The position numbers were made by a program, and so were the translations under genes. The notes beneath the pieces are model-generated. The model searched no databases, was not told the origin of the DNA, and was given only the letters and a program-made list of their open reading frames with translations. From assembly GCA_965229715.1 (NCBI GenBank), contig CBDDJL010000002.1, positions 1,302,001 through 1,366,000 of the forward strand: a stretch of DNA of 64,000 nt. Direction: 5' to 3'. The DNA comes from JAVJST01 sp965229715. GTDB lineage: Bacteria > Pseudomonadota > Alphaproteobacteria > Rhodospirillales > Casp-alpha2. Shown piece after piece: positions 51,492 to 60,411 of this stretch; positions within the stretch are counted from its first letter, which is position 1; each line of letters begins with the position of its first letter.

Positions 51492-51542
51492 GTCGCCCCC
51501 CGGTCGCGCAGGCGCCCCCGGTCGCGCAGGCGAATGACGGGT

Positions 51543-51770
51543 TCAGTCTTTGGGCACCCACGCATCGCCGTCCTTTTCGTATGTCTGTTTTACGGCCGCC
51601 CACGCCACGCGATGGGCGGTCTCCTCGCGGCTTGCGTCATCCCTTCGGTCGTCGGGGTCCTTGTATTCGTCCCAAGCGTTGTTGAAAGCGGCCTGGTAGA
51701 TTTCCTGTGCGTCCTTGGGCAGGACGTTGCGCACCTGGTCGGGTAGATCTTTCAGCTTGTCATAGGGCAT
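51543..51770 (-). CDS. chaB: ChaB family protein
   Basis: A 75-residue protein beginning MPYDKLKDLPDQVRNVLPKD and then AQEIYQAAFNNAWDEYKD, the ChaB signature. ChaB was named as a putative regulator of the ChaA cation antiporter, but its true role is unclear. The ATG at 51770 was chosen because AAAGGAG lies upstream. It converges on the acidic small-protein gene. No chaA is present in the window. Confidence 0.9.
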   Translation of the reverse strand: MPYDKLKDLPDQVRNVLPKDAQEIYQAAFNNAWDEYKDPDDRRDDASREETAHRVAWAAVKQTYEKDGDAWVPKD

Positions 51771-51911
51771 GCCTGAACGCTCCTTTGTCGTGTTTTCGAG
51801 CAACGATTTAGACAGCCCCTTGCTAGCACCAATCGAAAATCGAGGTCTCAACCTAGGTTAATGCGGCCGATCCCGGCCGCACTAATCTGACGCAAAACCA
51901 CGAGGAGATTG

Positions 51912-52532
51912 ATGATGTCGACTGAGACCGAAACAAATCGATTTGACGGCAACGACGCGCTCGCTGCGGCTGAATGCTCCGCCTTGGGCCTCAGCCGGAA
52001 GGCCCTGGAGAAAAATTGGGGCTGGTTCGTCGTCATGGGGCTCGTCACGCTGGTAGCCGGCGGGGCCGCCGTGGTTCTGCCCAACGTCGCGGCACTGGCC
52101 GTCAATGTGCTGTTAGGTGTTCTTCTGATCGCACATGGCGTAATGCAGGGCATGCACGCCTACCATATCCGCGGCCAGACGGGTTTCGCCTGGCAGGCGC
52201 TGGGCGCTCTGGCATCGGTTGTCGCCGGTGGCCTGCTGATCGCGTTTCCCGTTGCCGGTCTGATCTCCCTGACGCTGATCGTCGCCGCCTTTCTGGTTGT
52301 GGCGGGCGGTCTGAAAATCGGCATGGGTCTCCGCCTGAGACCGGTGTCGGGTTGGGGCTGGCTGGCCGCTAACGGCGTTCTGGTCGCGGCACTCGGCACG
52401 TTGATCCTGATTCAATGGCCGGAAGTGTCAAGCTGGGTGTTAGGCCTTCTGGTGGGCATCGAGATGATGTTCAGCGGCATGTGGACGGCCTTGCTGGGGC
52501 TCGCCGGACGGCGCCTAAAGGATGCGGACTAA
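51912..52532 (+). CDS. hdeD: HdeD-family membrane protein
   Basis: A 206-residue inner-membrane protein with six predicted helices after a 35-residue cytoplasmic start. WGWFVVMGLVTLVAGGAAVVLP, VNVLLGVLLIAHGVMQGMHAYHI and WLAANGVLVAALGTLILIQWPEVSSWVLGLLVGIEMMFSG match the HdeD/DUF308 pattern of paired helices. E. coli HdeD is linked to acid resistance at high cell density. CGAGGAGA precedes the start; ATG at 51912 or 51915 is possible, as is a TTG at 51909. It is divergent from chaB. Confidence 0.87.
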   Translation: MMSTETETNRFDGNDALAAAECSALGLSRKALEKNWGWFVVMGLVTLVAGGAAVVLPNVAALAVNVLLGVLLIAHGVMQGMHAYHIRGQTGFAWQALGALASVVAGGLLIAFPVAGLISLTLIVAAFLVVAGGLKIGMGLRLRPVSGWGWLAANGVLVAALGTLILIQWPEVSSWVLGLLVGIEMMFSGMWTALLGLAGRRLKDAD

Positions 52533-52801
52533 GCCTACTGATCCGCCCTGGCGGAAGCAGTTCCAAGGCGGGCGACCGAATGGCCGCTCCATGCGCGCGT
52601 TGAGCGCGATCACACGCCACCGCCTGCGGCGCCCACGCCGACCGTTGGCCCAACGTCGTACAATGTCCTCCGCGTTCTCCGTCTTCGCACCTGTTTATCT
52701 TCCGCCGATTTAGTGTTGTACTGCGCGCGAAGGACGCAAGTCCGGACGGCGTCGTGGGGTCGGCGCCGGGATAACTGGATCAAATGTCAGGGAGAGTAAG
52801 C

Positions 52802-53998
52802 ATGAAAAAGATTTTCGCACTGGCCCTTGCGGGCTCCATGGCCGGCACGCTCGTGAGCGGCGGCGCCATGGCCGAAGAGGTCAAGATCGGCATGATGCAG
52901 GGCTTCACCGGCCCGACCGAATCGCTGGTCGCGCCGATGGCGCTCGGCGGCGAGATGGCCATCAAGGAAGTGTCCGACAGCGGCCTGTTCCTCGGCGGCA
53001 AGACCGTCGTCTCGGTCCGCGGCGACAGCACTTGCATCGACGCCTCTGCGGCGACCGCGGCTGCCGAGCGTCTGGTCACGTCGGAAGGCGTCGTCGGCAT
53101 CAACGGCGCGACGTGCTCCGGTGCGACGACCGCCGTGCTCAACAACGTTGTCCGGCCCAACGGCGTGGTCATGATCTCGCCATCGGCGACGTCGCCCGCG
53201 CTTTCGACCATCGAGGACGACGGCTACTTCTTCCGTACCGCGCCGTCCGATGCGCGTCAGGGCGAGATCATCGGCAATATCCTGAAACGCCGCGGCATCA
53301 AGACTGCCGCGCTGACCTACACCAATAACGACTACGGCAAGGGTCTCGCCGATTCCATTCAGGCGGCGTTCGAATCGATGGGCGGATCGGTCACCGCCGT
53401 CGCCGCGCATGAAGACGGCAAGGCCGACTACTCGGCCGAAGTCGCGACACTCGCGGCCGCCGGCGGCGAGGTCCTGATCGTCGCGGGTTATCTCGACCAG
53501 GGCGGCAAAGGCATGATCCAGGCCGCGCTCGATACCGGGGCCTTCGACACGTTCGTGCTGCCCGACGGCATGGTCGGCGAGTCGCTGACCGACAACTTCG
53601 GTGACGCCATCGACGGCTCCATCGGCACCAACCCCGGCACCGACAGCCCGGGTGCGGCGATGATGGCCAAGCTCGCCGAGGGCAAGGGCTTCAAGGGCGA
53701 CGATCCGTACGTGCCGGAGTGCTACGACGCCTCGGCGCTGCTGCTGCTCGCCATGCAGTCGGCCGGTTCGACCGACAGCGCGGTCTACAAGGACCACGTC
53801 ATGAAGGTCGCCAACGCCCCGGGCGAAAAGATCTATCCGGGCGAACTCGCGAAGGCGCTCAAGATCCTCGCCGACGGCGGCGACATCGACTATGTCGGCG
53901 GCACGGCGCTGGAGCTGATCGGCTCGGGCGAGTCCTCGGGCAGCTTCCGCGAAACGGAGATCAAGGGCGGTTCCTGGGAAACCGTTCAGTACCACTGA
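52802..53998 (+). CDS. livK: Branched-chain amino acid-type ABC transporter substrate-binding protein
   Basis: A 398-residue periplasmic protein. MKKIFALALAGSMAGTLVSGGAMA is a clear signal peptide, with the ATG at 52802 preceded by GGGAGAG. The mature protein follows the LivJ/LivK plan: EVKIGMMQGFTGPTESL, then GINGATCSGATTAVLNNV, SPSATSPALS and TYTNNDYGKGLADSIQAAFE. Two conserved Cys lie in TCIDAS and GATCSG. It is the first gene of a complete Liv-type operon (binding protein, two ATPases, two permeases). The ligand may be a branched-chain amino acid, an amide or another carboxylate. Confidence 0.92.
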   Translation: MKKIFALALAGSMAGTLVSGGAMAEEVKIGMMQGFTGPTESLVAPMALGGEMAIKEVSDSGLFLGGKTVVSVRGDSTCIDASAATAAAERLVTSEGVVGINGATCSGATTAVLNNVVRPNGVVMISPSATSPALSTIEDDGYFFRTAPSDARQGEIIGNILKRRGIKTAALTYTNNDYGKGLADSIQAAFESMGGSVTAVAAHEDGKADYSAEVATLAAAGGEVLIVAGYLDQGGKGMIQAALDTGAFDTFVLPDGMVGESLTDNFGDAIDGSIGTNPGTDSPGAAMMAKLAEGKGFKGDDPYVPECYDASALLLLAMQSAGSTDSAVYKDHVMKVANAPGEKIYPGELAKALKILADGGDIDYVGGTALELIGSGESSGSFRETEIKGGSWETVQYH

Positions 53999-54080
53999 TC
54001 GCCATATCGAAAGACGACTGAGTGACGGCGGCCGGGTTGCGACCCGGTCGCCGCGCTCGTCCGTATCCGGAAAGACAGCG

Positions 54081-54872
54081 ATGATCAGGGTCGAAGACGT
54101 CACCCGGTATTTCGGCGGCATCCATGCCGTCGACGGCGTGTCGCTCGAGATCGAGGCCGGCTCGATCACCGGTCTGATCGGTCCGAACGGGGCCGGCAAG
54201 ACGACGCTCTTCAACATCGTCGCCGGGGCGTTCCCGCCAAGTTCGGGCACTGTCCGGCTCGACGGCGAGGACGTCACCGGGCTCGAACCGCACGAGCTTT
54301 TTCACAAGGGCCTGTTGCGCACGTTTCAGATCGCGCACGAGTTTTCCAGCCTCTCGGTGCTCGAAAACCTCATGGTTGTGCCGGGCGAGCAGCCGGGCGA
54401 GCAACTGCGCGATGCCTGGTTCAGCCCCGCCCGGGTTCGCGAGCGGGAGGACAAGAACCGCGAACGCGCGCTCGAGGTCATCGATTTTCTCGAAATTCCG
54501 CACCTGACCTATGAGCGGGCGGGGAACCTCTCGGGCGGTCAGAAGAAACTGCTCGAACTCGGCCGCACCATGATGGTCGACGCCAAGATCGTGCTGCTCG
54601 ACGAAGTCGGCGCCGGCGTCAACCGGACGCTTCTGAAGACCATCGCGACGTCGATCCAGCGCCTCAACGAGGAACGCGGCTATACCTTCTGCATGATCGA
54701 GCACGACATGGATTTTATCGCCCGGCTGTGCGACCCGGTGATCGTCATGGCCGAAGGCAAGCTGCTGACCCAGGGCACCATCGACGAGGTCAAGAACAAC
54801 GAAGAGGTCATCGAGGCCTACCTCGGCACCGGCCGCGAACACGAGCGGAAAAAGGCGGGGGCGGGCGCATGA
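54081..54872 (+). CDS. livG: Liv-type ABC transporter ATP-binding protein
   Basis: A 263-residue ATPase. Walker A GPNGAGKTTLFN, the Q-loop within RTFQIAHEF, signature LSGGQKKLLELGR, Walker B ILVLLDE-like KIVLLDEVGAGVN and the switch His in IEHDMDFI are all present. GLIGPNGAG and the extended C terminus identify the LivG subgroup. The signature is LSGGQKK, slightly different from the second ATPase. Its stop overlaps the LivF start by four bases. It pairs with LivF on the LivH/LivM permeases. Confidence 0.93.
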   Translation: MIRVEDVTRYFGGIHAVDGVSLEIEAGSITGLIGPNGAGKTTLFNIVAGAFPPSSGTVRLDGEDVTGLEPHELFHKGLLRTFQIAHEFSSLSVLENLMVVPGEQPGEQLRDAWFSPARVREREDKNRERALEVIDFLEIPHLTYERAGNLSGGQKKLLELGRTMMVDAKIVLLDEVGAGVNRTLLKTIATSIQRLNEERGYTFCMIEHDMDFIARLCDPVIVMAEGKLLTQGTIDEVKNNEEVIEAYLGTGREHERKKAGAGA

Positions 54873-55573
54873 GCTTTCTTTCCGCGACCGGCATGACCGG
54901 CGGCTACGGCGGCGTCGACATCATTCACGACTGCGATATCACGGTCGAGAAGGGCGAGATCGCCGTGGTCGTCGGACCCAATGGGGCCGGCAAGTCGACG
55001 GCCATGAAGGCGGTGTTCGGCATGCTCGACCTGCGCGAGGGCACGGTCGTTCTCGACGGCGAGGACATCACCGCCATGGCGCCGCAGGACCGCGTCGGCC
55101 ACGGCATGGGCTTCGTGCCGCAGAACCGCAACGTGTTCGTCTCGCTGACCGTTCAGGAAAACCTCGAAATGGGCGCGTTCATCCGCGACGACGACATTTC
55201 GGAGACCATGGAGCAGGTCTTTGCGCTGTTTCCCGTGCTGCATGAGAAACGCGCCCAGCCGGCGGGAGAGCTTTCCGGCGGCCAGCGCCAGCAGGTCGCC
55301 GTCGGCCGGGCGCTGATGACCAGGCCGACGCTGCTGATGCTCGACGAACCGACCGCCGGCGTGTCGCCGATCGTCATGGACGAACTGTTCGACAAGATCG
55401 TCGAGGTCGCCAACACCGGTGTCGCCATCCTGATGGTCGAACAGAACGCGCGTCAGGCGCTCGAAATCGCCGACCGCGGCTACGTTCTGGTGCAGGGCCG
55501 GAACAGGTTCACCGACACCGGCGAGGCGCTGCTCGCCAACGAGGAGGTCCGCCGCTCGTTTTTGGGCGGCTGA
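54869..55573 (+). CDS. livF: Liv-type ABC transporter ATP-binding protein
   Basis: A 234-residue ATPase. Walker A GPNGAGKSTAMKA, signature LSGGQRQQVAVGRALM, Walker B LLMLDEPTAGVSP and the C-terminal RSFLGG typical of LivF are intact. GFVPQNRNVFVSLTVQENLEMG is the LivF version of the Q-loop region. The ATG at 54869 lies inside the livG stop region (ATGA), so translation is coupled. It completes the ATPase heterodimer. Confidence 0.93.
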   Translation: MSFLSATGMTGGYGGVDIIHDCDITVEKGEIAVVVGPNGAGKSTAMKAVFGMLDLREGTVVLDGEDITAMAPQDRVGHGMGFVPQNRNVFVSLTVQENLEMGAFIRDDDISETMEQVFALFPVLHEKRAQPAGELSGGQRQQVAVGRALMTRPTLLMLDEPTAGVSPIVMDELFDKIVEVANTGVAILMVEQNARQALEIADRGYVLVQGRNRFTDTGEALLANEEVRRSFLGG

Positions 55574-55583
55574 CGGGGACGCC

Positions 55584-56594
55584 ATGGATATTCTCAACGC
55601 GCTCGCGCTGTTCGCCAATTTCGTCTTCGTCCCGGCCACCGCTTACGGCGCGCAACTGGCGCTCGGCGCGCTCGGCGTGACGCTGATCTTCGGCATTCTC
55701 CGGTTCGCCAATTTTTCCCATGGCGAGTTGATGTCGTTCGGCGCCATGGCGGCGATCATGGCGACGTGGGCCATGCAGTCGGCGGGTATCTCGATTGCGC
55801 CGTTCCCGACGGCGCTGCTGGCGCTGCCCGTCGGCATCCTCGCCGCTGTCGCCATGGCGGTGCTGACCGACCGTGTCGTGTTCCGCTTCTACCGGAAGAA
55901 ACGCTCCAATCCGATCGTCTTCGCCATCGTTTCCGTCGGCGTCATGTTCGTCATGGCCGGCCTGATCCGCATCGTCATCGGGCCCGACGACCAGACCTTC
56001 GCCGACGGCGCGCGGTTCATCGTCACCGTACGCGAGTTCAAGGCGGCGACCGGCCTCGACGAGGGCATCGCCATCAAGCAGACCCAGGTGATCACCGTGG
56101 TGATCGCCCTGATTGTCGTTACCGCGCTGTTCTGGTTCCTGCAGAAGACCCGCGCCGGCAAGGCGATGCGGGCCTATTCCGACGACGAGGATCTGGCGCT
56201 GCTGTCGGGCATCAATCCGGAGCGCGTGGTGACCATCGCCTGGATCATCGCGGCGGCGCTGGCGGCCATCGCCGGGACACTCTACGGCCTCGACAAGACC
56301 TACAAGCCGTTCATCTTCCTGCAGATCCTGCTGCCGATCTTCGCGTCGACGATTCTCGGCGGCATCGGCCAGCCGGTCGGCGCCATCCTCGGCGCCTTCA
56401 TCGTCGCCTATTCCGAGGTCACCGTGACCTATGCGTTCAAGAAGTTCGTGACCTATCTCGGGCCGGAGGGCTGGGCGCCGGACGGCCTCGTGCAGCTGCT
56501 CTCGACCGATTACAAGTTCGCCGTGTCGTTCATCATTCTGGTCGCCGTGCTGCTGATCAGACCGACCGGCATCATCCGGGGGAAAGTCATATGA
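55584..56594 (+). CDS. livH: Liv-type ABC transporter permease
   Basis: A 336-residue membrane permease with about eight helices. GALGVTLIFGILRFANFSHGELMSFGAMAA is the LivH signature, and the C-terminal FASTILGGIGQPVGAILGAFIVAYSE is the family's EAA-like contact region. It starts 10 bases after the livF stop, and its own stop overlaps the livM start (ATGA at 56591-56594). One of two permeases for the channel. Confidence 0.92.
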   Translation: MDILNALALFANFVFVPATAYGAQLALGALGVTLIFGILRFANFSHGELMSFGAMAAIMATWAMQSAGISIAPFPTALLALPVGILAAVAMAVLTDRVVFRFYRKKRSNPIVFAIVSVGVMFVMAGLIRIVIGPDDQTFADGARFIVTVREFKAATGLDEGIAIKQTQVITVVIALIVVTALFWFLQKTRAGKAMRAYSDDEDLALLSGINPERVVTIAWIIAAALAAIAGTLYGLDKTYKPFIFLQILLPIFASTILGGIGQPVGAILGAFIVAYSEVTVTYAFKKFVTYLGPEGWAPDGLVQLLSTDYKFAVSFIILVAVLLIRPTGIIRGKVI

Positions 56595-57889
56595 CCCGGC
56601 GCGGCATGCTGTATTTCGGGATCATGGGCCTGGTGCTGATCTTCGTCGGCCTGTTCCAGAGCTGGAACGTCGCCTTCGGTATACTCAACCTGTGTCTGAT
56701 TTCGGCGATCATGGCGCTCGGCGTCAACATGCAGTGGGGCTACGCCGGGTTGTTCAATGTCGGCATCATGGGCTTTACCGCGCTCGGCGGTCTAACCGCC
56801 GTGCTGGTCTCGATGCCGCCGGTGGCGGCCGCGTGGCGGGTCGCGGGCGGTGATCTCGCCCTCGCCGCGGGCGCCTTGATCGCGACCGTCGTCGCCGTGG
56901 TGCTGGCGCGCCGGCGCGTCGCGAGGGAACTCCGCCTCTGGGTCAGTCTGGCCATCGTGCTGCCGGGAATTTTTGCGATTTCGGTTCTTCTGGAACCGGC
57001 GACGGACGCGATCGAGGCCATCGATCCGGCGCTCTCGGGTTATATCGGCGGGCTCGGCCTGCCGGTGCTGATCGCGTGGCCGCTGGGCGGGCTGGTCGCC
57101 GCCGGGGCTGGCTGGTGCATCGGGCGGATCTCACTCGGCTTGCGCGCGGATTACCTTGCCATCGCCACGCTCGGCATCTCGGAAATCATCATCGCCGTGA
57201 TCAAGTACGAGGAATGGCTGACCCGCGGCGTCAAGAACGTCACCGGTGTGCCACGCCCGGTGCCCTACGAAGTCGACCTGGTCGAGACGTCGTGGTTCGT
57301 CGATCTCGCCAATACGTTCGGCGCCGAAGACGTGGCCGACGCCGCCAGCCTGTTCGTCAAGGTGTGCTACGCGGTGCTTTTCGTCATCGTCCTCGGGATC
57401 GTCATGTGGTTCGCCGAGCGCGCCCTGAAGTCGCCCTGGGGCCGCATGATGCGCGCCATCCGTGATAATCGCGACGCCGCCAACGCCATGGGCAAGAACG
57501 TTACTGCGCGGCACCTGCAGGTCTTCGTGCTGGGCTGCGCGACGTGCGGCATCGCCGGCGCGATGCTGGTGACCCTCGACGGCCAGCTGACGCCGACCAG
57601 CTACATCCCGCTGCGCTACACGTTCCTGATCTGGGTGATGGTCATTCTCGGCGGGTCGGGCAACAACTGGGGTGCAGTGCTCGGCGGTTTCGTCATCTGG
57701 TTCCTGTGGGTCGAGGCCGAACCGCTCGGCAACGCCTTCATGGCGCTGCTGACGTGGCCGTTCCCGGACGGTCACTGGCTCGCCGACCACCTCCTCGCCG
57801 GCGCGGCGCACACCCGCTATCTGCTGATGGGCGGCATTCTTCTCGTGGTCATGCGCTTTGCGCCCCGGGGCCTCATCCCCGAGCGCTGA
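56591..57889 (+). CDS. livM: Liv-type ABC transporter permease, long form
   Basis: A 432-residue permease. The start TRRGMLYFGIMGLVLIFVGLFQSWNVAFG leads to GYAGLFNVGIMGFTALGG, typical of LivM. Between about residues 75 and 170 lies an extra hydrophobic insert with two or more helices (LALAAGALIATVVAVVLARRR, LWVSLAIVLPGIFAISVLL) not found in short LivM proteins. Canonical sequence returns at LRADYLAIATLGISEIIIAV. ILGGSGNNWGAVLGG provides the ATPase contact. The ATG overlaps the livH stop, so it is the last gene of the operon. Confidence 0.92.
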   Translation: MTRRGMLYFGIMGLVLIFVGLFQSWNVAFGILNLCLISAIMALGVNMQWGYAGLFNVGIMGFTALGGLTAVLVSMPPVAAAWRVAGGDLALAAGALIATVVAVVLARRRVARELRLWVSLAIVLPGIFAISVLLEPATDAIEAIDPALSGYIGGLGLPVLIAWPLGGLVAAGAGWCIGRISLGLRADYLAIATLGISEIIIAVIKYEEWLTRGVKNVTGVPRPVPYEVDLVETSWFVDLANTFGAEDVADAASLFVKVCYAVLFVIVLGIVMWFAERALKSPWGRMMRAIRDNRDAANAMGKNVTARHLQVFVLGCATCGIAGAMLVTLDGQLTPTSYIPLRYTFLIWVMVILGGSGNNWGAVLGGFVIWFLWVEAEPLGNAFMALLTWPFPDGHWLADHLLAGAAHTRYLLMGGILLVVMRFAPRGLIPER

Positions 57890-58007
57890 GACTCGCCCGA
57901 CAACAGAACCGGCGGTCTGATCCGGCGATTGAACATCGCGCCCCGGCGTGTGAATGTGACGCCATGCGCGGGGGAAGAATGGCATTCAATTTGCGGAGGA
58001 CGTTTTT

Positions 58008-58841
58008 ATGAAGAAGGTATTGATCGGCGTCGGCGTGGTTGCTGTCGTCGTGATCGGCGCCGTCGCGTTTCTGGTCGGAAATCTCGACAGCATCATCAAG
58101 GATACGGTCGAAAGGGTCGGCTCGAACGCGACCGGGGCCAAGGTCTCCCTTTCGGGCGTCGAGTTCTCGATTTCCGATGGGCGCGGCGCGCTCAAGGGGC
58201 TGACGGTCGGCAATCCGTCCGGGTTCAAGACCGACTACGCATTCGATCTCGGCGGCGTGTCCGTCACCGTGAATACCGATCAGATCTCGGGCGAACTGGT
58301 GCATATCAGGGAAATCACCATCGACGGCCCGAAACTGATCTACGAAGTCTCTGGCGACTCATCGAACATTTCGACGATCCAGCAAAACGTCGACGCCTAT
58401 GCGGCGAAGTTTTCCGGCGACGGTTCGTCAGGCGCGTCGGAGTCGTCCGGCGGCAAGGGTCCGCAGCTGATCATCGATGACGTCTATATCCGCGACGGCA
58501 ACGTCAACGTCTCGGCGCCGTTCCTGGCCGGCAAGTCCGTCGGCACGGCGCTGCCCGATATTCACCTCGAGGACATCGGCAAGGACGCCAATGGAACTGG
58601 GGGCGGCGCCAGTCCCGCCGAGGTTGCCGACAGGATTATTACGGCGCTGACCTCGCAGATCACCGCGTCGGTCTCCAAGCTCGACATCGACGGACTGCTG
58701 AAAACCGTCAACGAGAACGCGCTCAAGTCGCTGCAAGGTGCGAGCGGTCAGGCCGAAGGCATGGCCGACGAGGCCGGCAAGGCGGTCGAGGGCGCGGCCG
58801 AAGGGATCGGCGACAGCATCAATGACTTGATGGGGAATTAA
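58008..58841 (+). CDS. AsmA-like N-terminal domain protein
   Basis: A 277-residue protein anchored by one N-terminal membrane helix (VLIGVGVVAVVVIGAVAFLVG). The AsmA-like part follows: VSLSGVEFSISDGRGALKGLTVGNPSGFKTDYAFDL, then EITIDGPKLIYE. A Ser/Gly-rich stretch (about 140-150) and a helical C terminus ending in an Ala/Glu repeat complete it. AsmA-family proteins bridge the envelope in lipid transport; this short form resembles single-domain relatives whose role is untested. GGAGG lies 10 bases upstream of the start. It stands alone and is closed by the stem-loop terminator at 58848. Confidence 0.78.
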   Translation: MKKVLIGVGVVAVVVIGAVAFLVGNLDSIIKDTVERVGSNATGAKVSLSGVEFSISDGRGALKGLTVGNPSGFKTDYAFDLGGVSVTVNTDQISGELVHIREITIDGPKLIYEVSGDSSNISTIQQNVDAYAAKFSGDGSSGASESSGGKGPQLIIDDVYIRDGNVNVSAPFLAGKSVGTALPDIHLEDIGKDANGTGGGASPAEVADRIITALTSQITASVSKLDIDGLLKTVNENALKSLQGASGQAEGMADEAGKAVEGAAEGIGDSINDLMGN

Positions 58842-58847
58842 GATAAG

Positions 58848-58903
58848 CGCGCGCCGGGGGAATCGTCCCGATTTGATTCACGGGAGGCTCGGCGCGCGTT
58901 TTT
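58848..58903 (+). terminator. Repeated stem-loop element, copy 2, with T run
   Basis: CGCGCGCCG (58848-58856) pairs with CGGCGCGCG (58890-58898), followed by TTTTT (58899-58903). An inner CCCG/CGGG stem (58867-58884) is possible. It matches the element at 40992 along most of its length. It lies between convergent genes, so it can end the AsmA-like transcript and perhaps the methyltransferase operon. Confidence 0.8.
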
Positions 58904-58936
58904 CGCCGGAATTGACTTGAGTGGCGTATTGTCAGG

Positions 58937-59722
58937 TTAGTCCGGCTTGCGGCCGCGCATGTGCGTCGGCCGCAGCTGACCCTGATCGAGGGCAACGATC
59001 ATCTTGTCCCAGACGCCGGTCTCGCGGTCGAGGAATTCCCGCTCAACCGTTGCCGACAGTTCGTCGTAGAGCTCCGTCGCGATGCGGTCCCGTTCGCGGC
59101 GGGCCTCCTCGCGATACCACGCGTTGCGGTCCTCGATGACGATATTGTCGAATCCGGCGGCCGCCAGCGCCGTGGCGTAGGCGTCCGCATTGGCGAGGCC
59201 GAAATCGAGGCCTTCCGCCTCGATGTACTCGACCATCTCCGGTGTCGGCTCGTCGTCGTATCCGGCCAGCCAGTCGCTGGCGGCGAACCAGCCACCGGGG
59301 CGCAGCACGCGAAAGACCTCGAGCGCGAGGGCCGCCTTGTCGGCGATGTGGATGATCGAGTCCTTGCTGAACACCACGTCGAACGAATTGTCCTCGAATG
59401 GCAGCGGACCGGGCTCGACGATCCGGAAGCCGCAGATCCCGGCAACGCCCTTGCGCTCGAACAGCGCTTCGGCCTTCGGTTTCAGCTCTGCTTCGACATC
59501 GATGCCGACGATCTCTTCAGGCCCGAGGGTCGCGAGATGCGCCGAGACGCCGCCAAGACCGGCGCCGATATCCAGGACCTTCTTGCCTGTCAGATCGAGG
59601 CTGGCGACGATGCGGTCGACCTCGGCCGGCCCGCCCGGCGACATGAATCCCTCGCCCCAGACGGCCTCGAGCACGGCCGTCATGTCATCGTCGTATTCCA
59701 GAAATTCGCCGTCGCCGCTCAT
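58937..59722 (-). CDS. SAM-dependent methyltransferase, class I
   Basis: A 261-residue Rossmann-fold methyltransferase. Motif I is VLDIGAGLGGVSAHLA, the acidic ribose-binding residue lies in VGIDVEAEL, and motif IV is VVFSKDSIIHIADK. FEDNSFDVV and the later FRVLRPGGWFAASDW resemble phosphoethanolamine, sarcosine or sterol-type methyltransferases, so an amine or lipid head group is plausible. The ATG at 59722 overlaps the GST-like stop (ATGA), setting the start. Last gene of a coupled three-gene operon with the GST and EamA genes. Confidence 0.85.
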   Translation of the reverse strand: MSGDGEFLEYDDDMTAVLEAVWGEGFMSPGGPAEVDRIVASLDLTGKKVLDIGAGLGGVSAHLATLGPEEIVGIDVEAELKPKAEALFERKGVAGICGFRIVEPGPLPFEDNSFDVVFSKDSIIHIADKAALALEVFRVLRPGGWFAASDWLAGYDDEPTPEMVEYIEAEGLDFGLANADAYATALAAAGFDNIVIEDRNAWYREEARRERDRIATELYDELSATVEREFLDRETGVWDKMIVALDQGQLRPTHMRGRKPD

Positions 59723-60411
59723 CGGTGATCCTCGCTTCCGCCGATCTCGGATTCGTACTCGTCGGCCCATTGATACAATAAATCGAAATGTGCCGCGACC
59801 GCCCGCCGCGCGCGAACCTTCGCGAGGCATGCGCGGACCGCCGGGTAGGGGCCGAACATGCCATCGCCGTCGAGCATCGCGGCCCAGAAGGCGACCGTGA
59901 GATCGACGAGGCTGTAGCGCCCGCCGAGGTAATAGGAGCCGTCCGTCGTCAGCCGGGTTTCGAAATGATCGAACCAGCGGTTGGCCTGGGCCATCGACAT
60001 CGCCGCGACGGCGTCGTGGTCTTCTTCACGCACGGCGTACCGGTGCGGATAGAACACGCGCTTGAGCGCCGGCTCCAGTTCGCCGGCAATCAGGAACATG
60101 CCGCTCATGAAAGGGCCGCGCAGCGGATCGTCCGTTGACGGTGCGAGGTCACCGGCGGCGTGGCGGTCGGCGAGATACAGATTGATGGCGGCGGTTTCGT
60201 GCAGCACATCGCCATCGGGAGTCGCTAGCGCCGGCACGAAGCCTGCCGGATTGAGGGCGAGAAACGCCGGGTCTCGGTGTTCGTCCTTGAAGATGTCGAC
60301 ATCGCGGCCTTCGTAGTCGATGCCGCCTTCCGCCATGACCATTTCGGTGAGCAGCGAGCGGGTGTACTTGCCGCGATAGAGGATGTATCCGGCGCCGGGC
60401 GAAGCGTTCAT
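59719..60411 (-). CDS. Glutathione S-transferase family protein
   Basis: A 230-residue GST. The thioredoxin-like N-terminal domain (about 1-80) reads YILYRGKYTRSLLTEMVMAEGG, then LNPAGFVPALATPDGDVLHETAAINLYLAD, with VPALAT as the cis-Pro motif and ETAAI as the glutathione-contact region. The helical C-terminal domain follows (about 90-225, GGRYSLVDLTVAFWAAML, with the N-capping DLT). The start at 60411 overlaps the EamA stop by four bases. The substrate is unknown. Confidence 0.88.
   Translation of the reverse strand: MNASPGAGYILYRGKYTRSLLTEMVMAEGGIDYEGRDVDIFKDEHRDPAFLALNPAGFVPALATPDGDVLHETAAINLYLADRHAAGDLAPSTDDPLRGPFMSGMFLIAGELEPALKRVFYPHRYAVREEDHDAVAAMSMAQANRWFDHFETRLTTDGSYYLGGRYSLVDLTVAFWAAMLDGDGMFGPYPAVRACLAKVRARRAVAAHFDLLYQWADEYESEIGGSEDHR

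Noticed and set aside
55766..56590. Long upstream extension of the livM frame through livH
   Set aside because: The extension is out-of-frame livH sequence. The overlap ATGA at 56591 and the start of LivM homology fix the real start.
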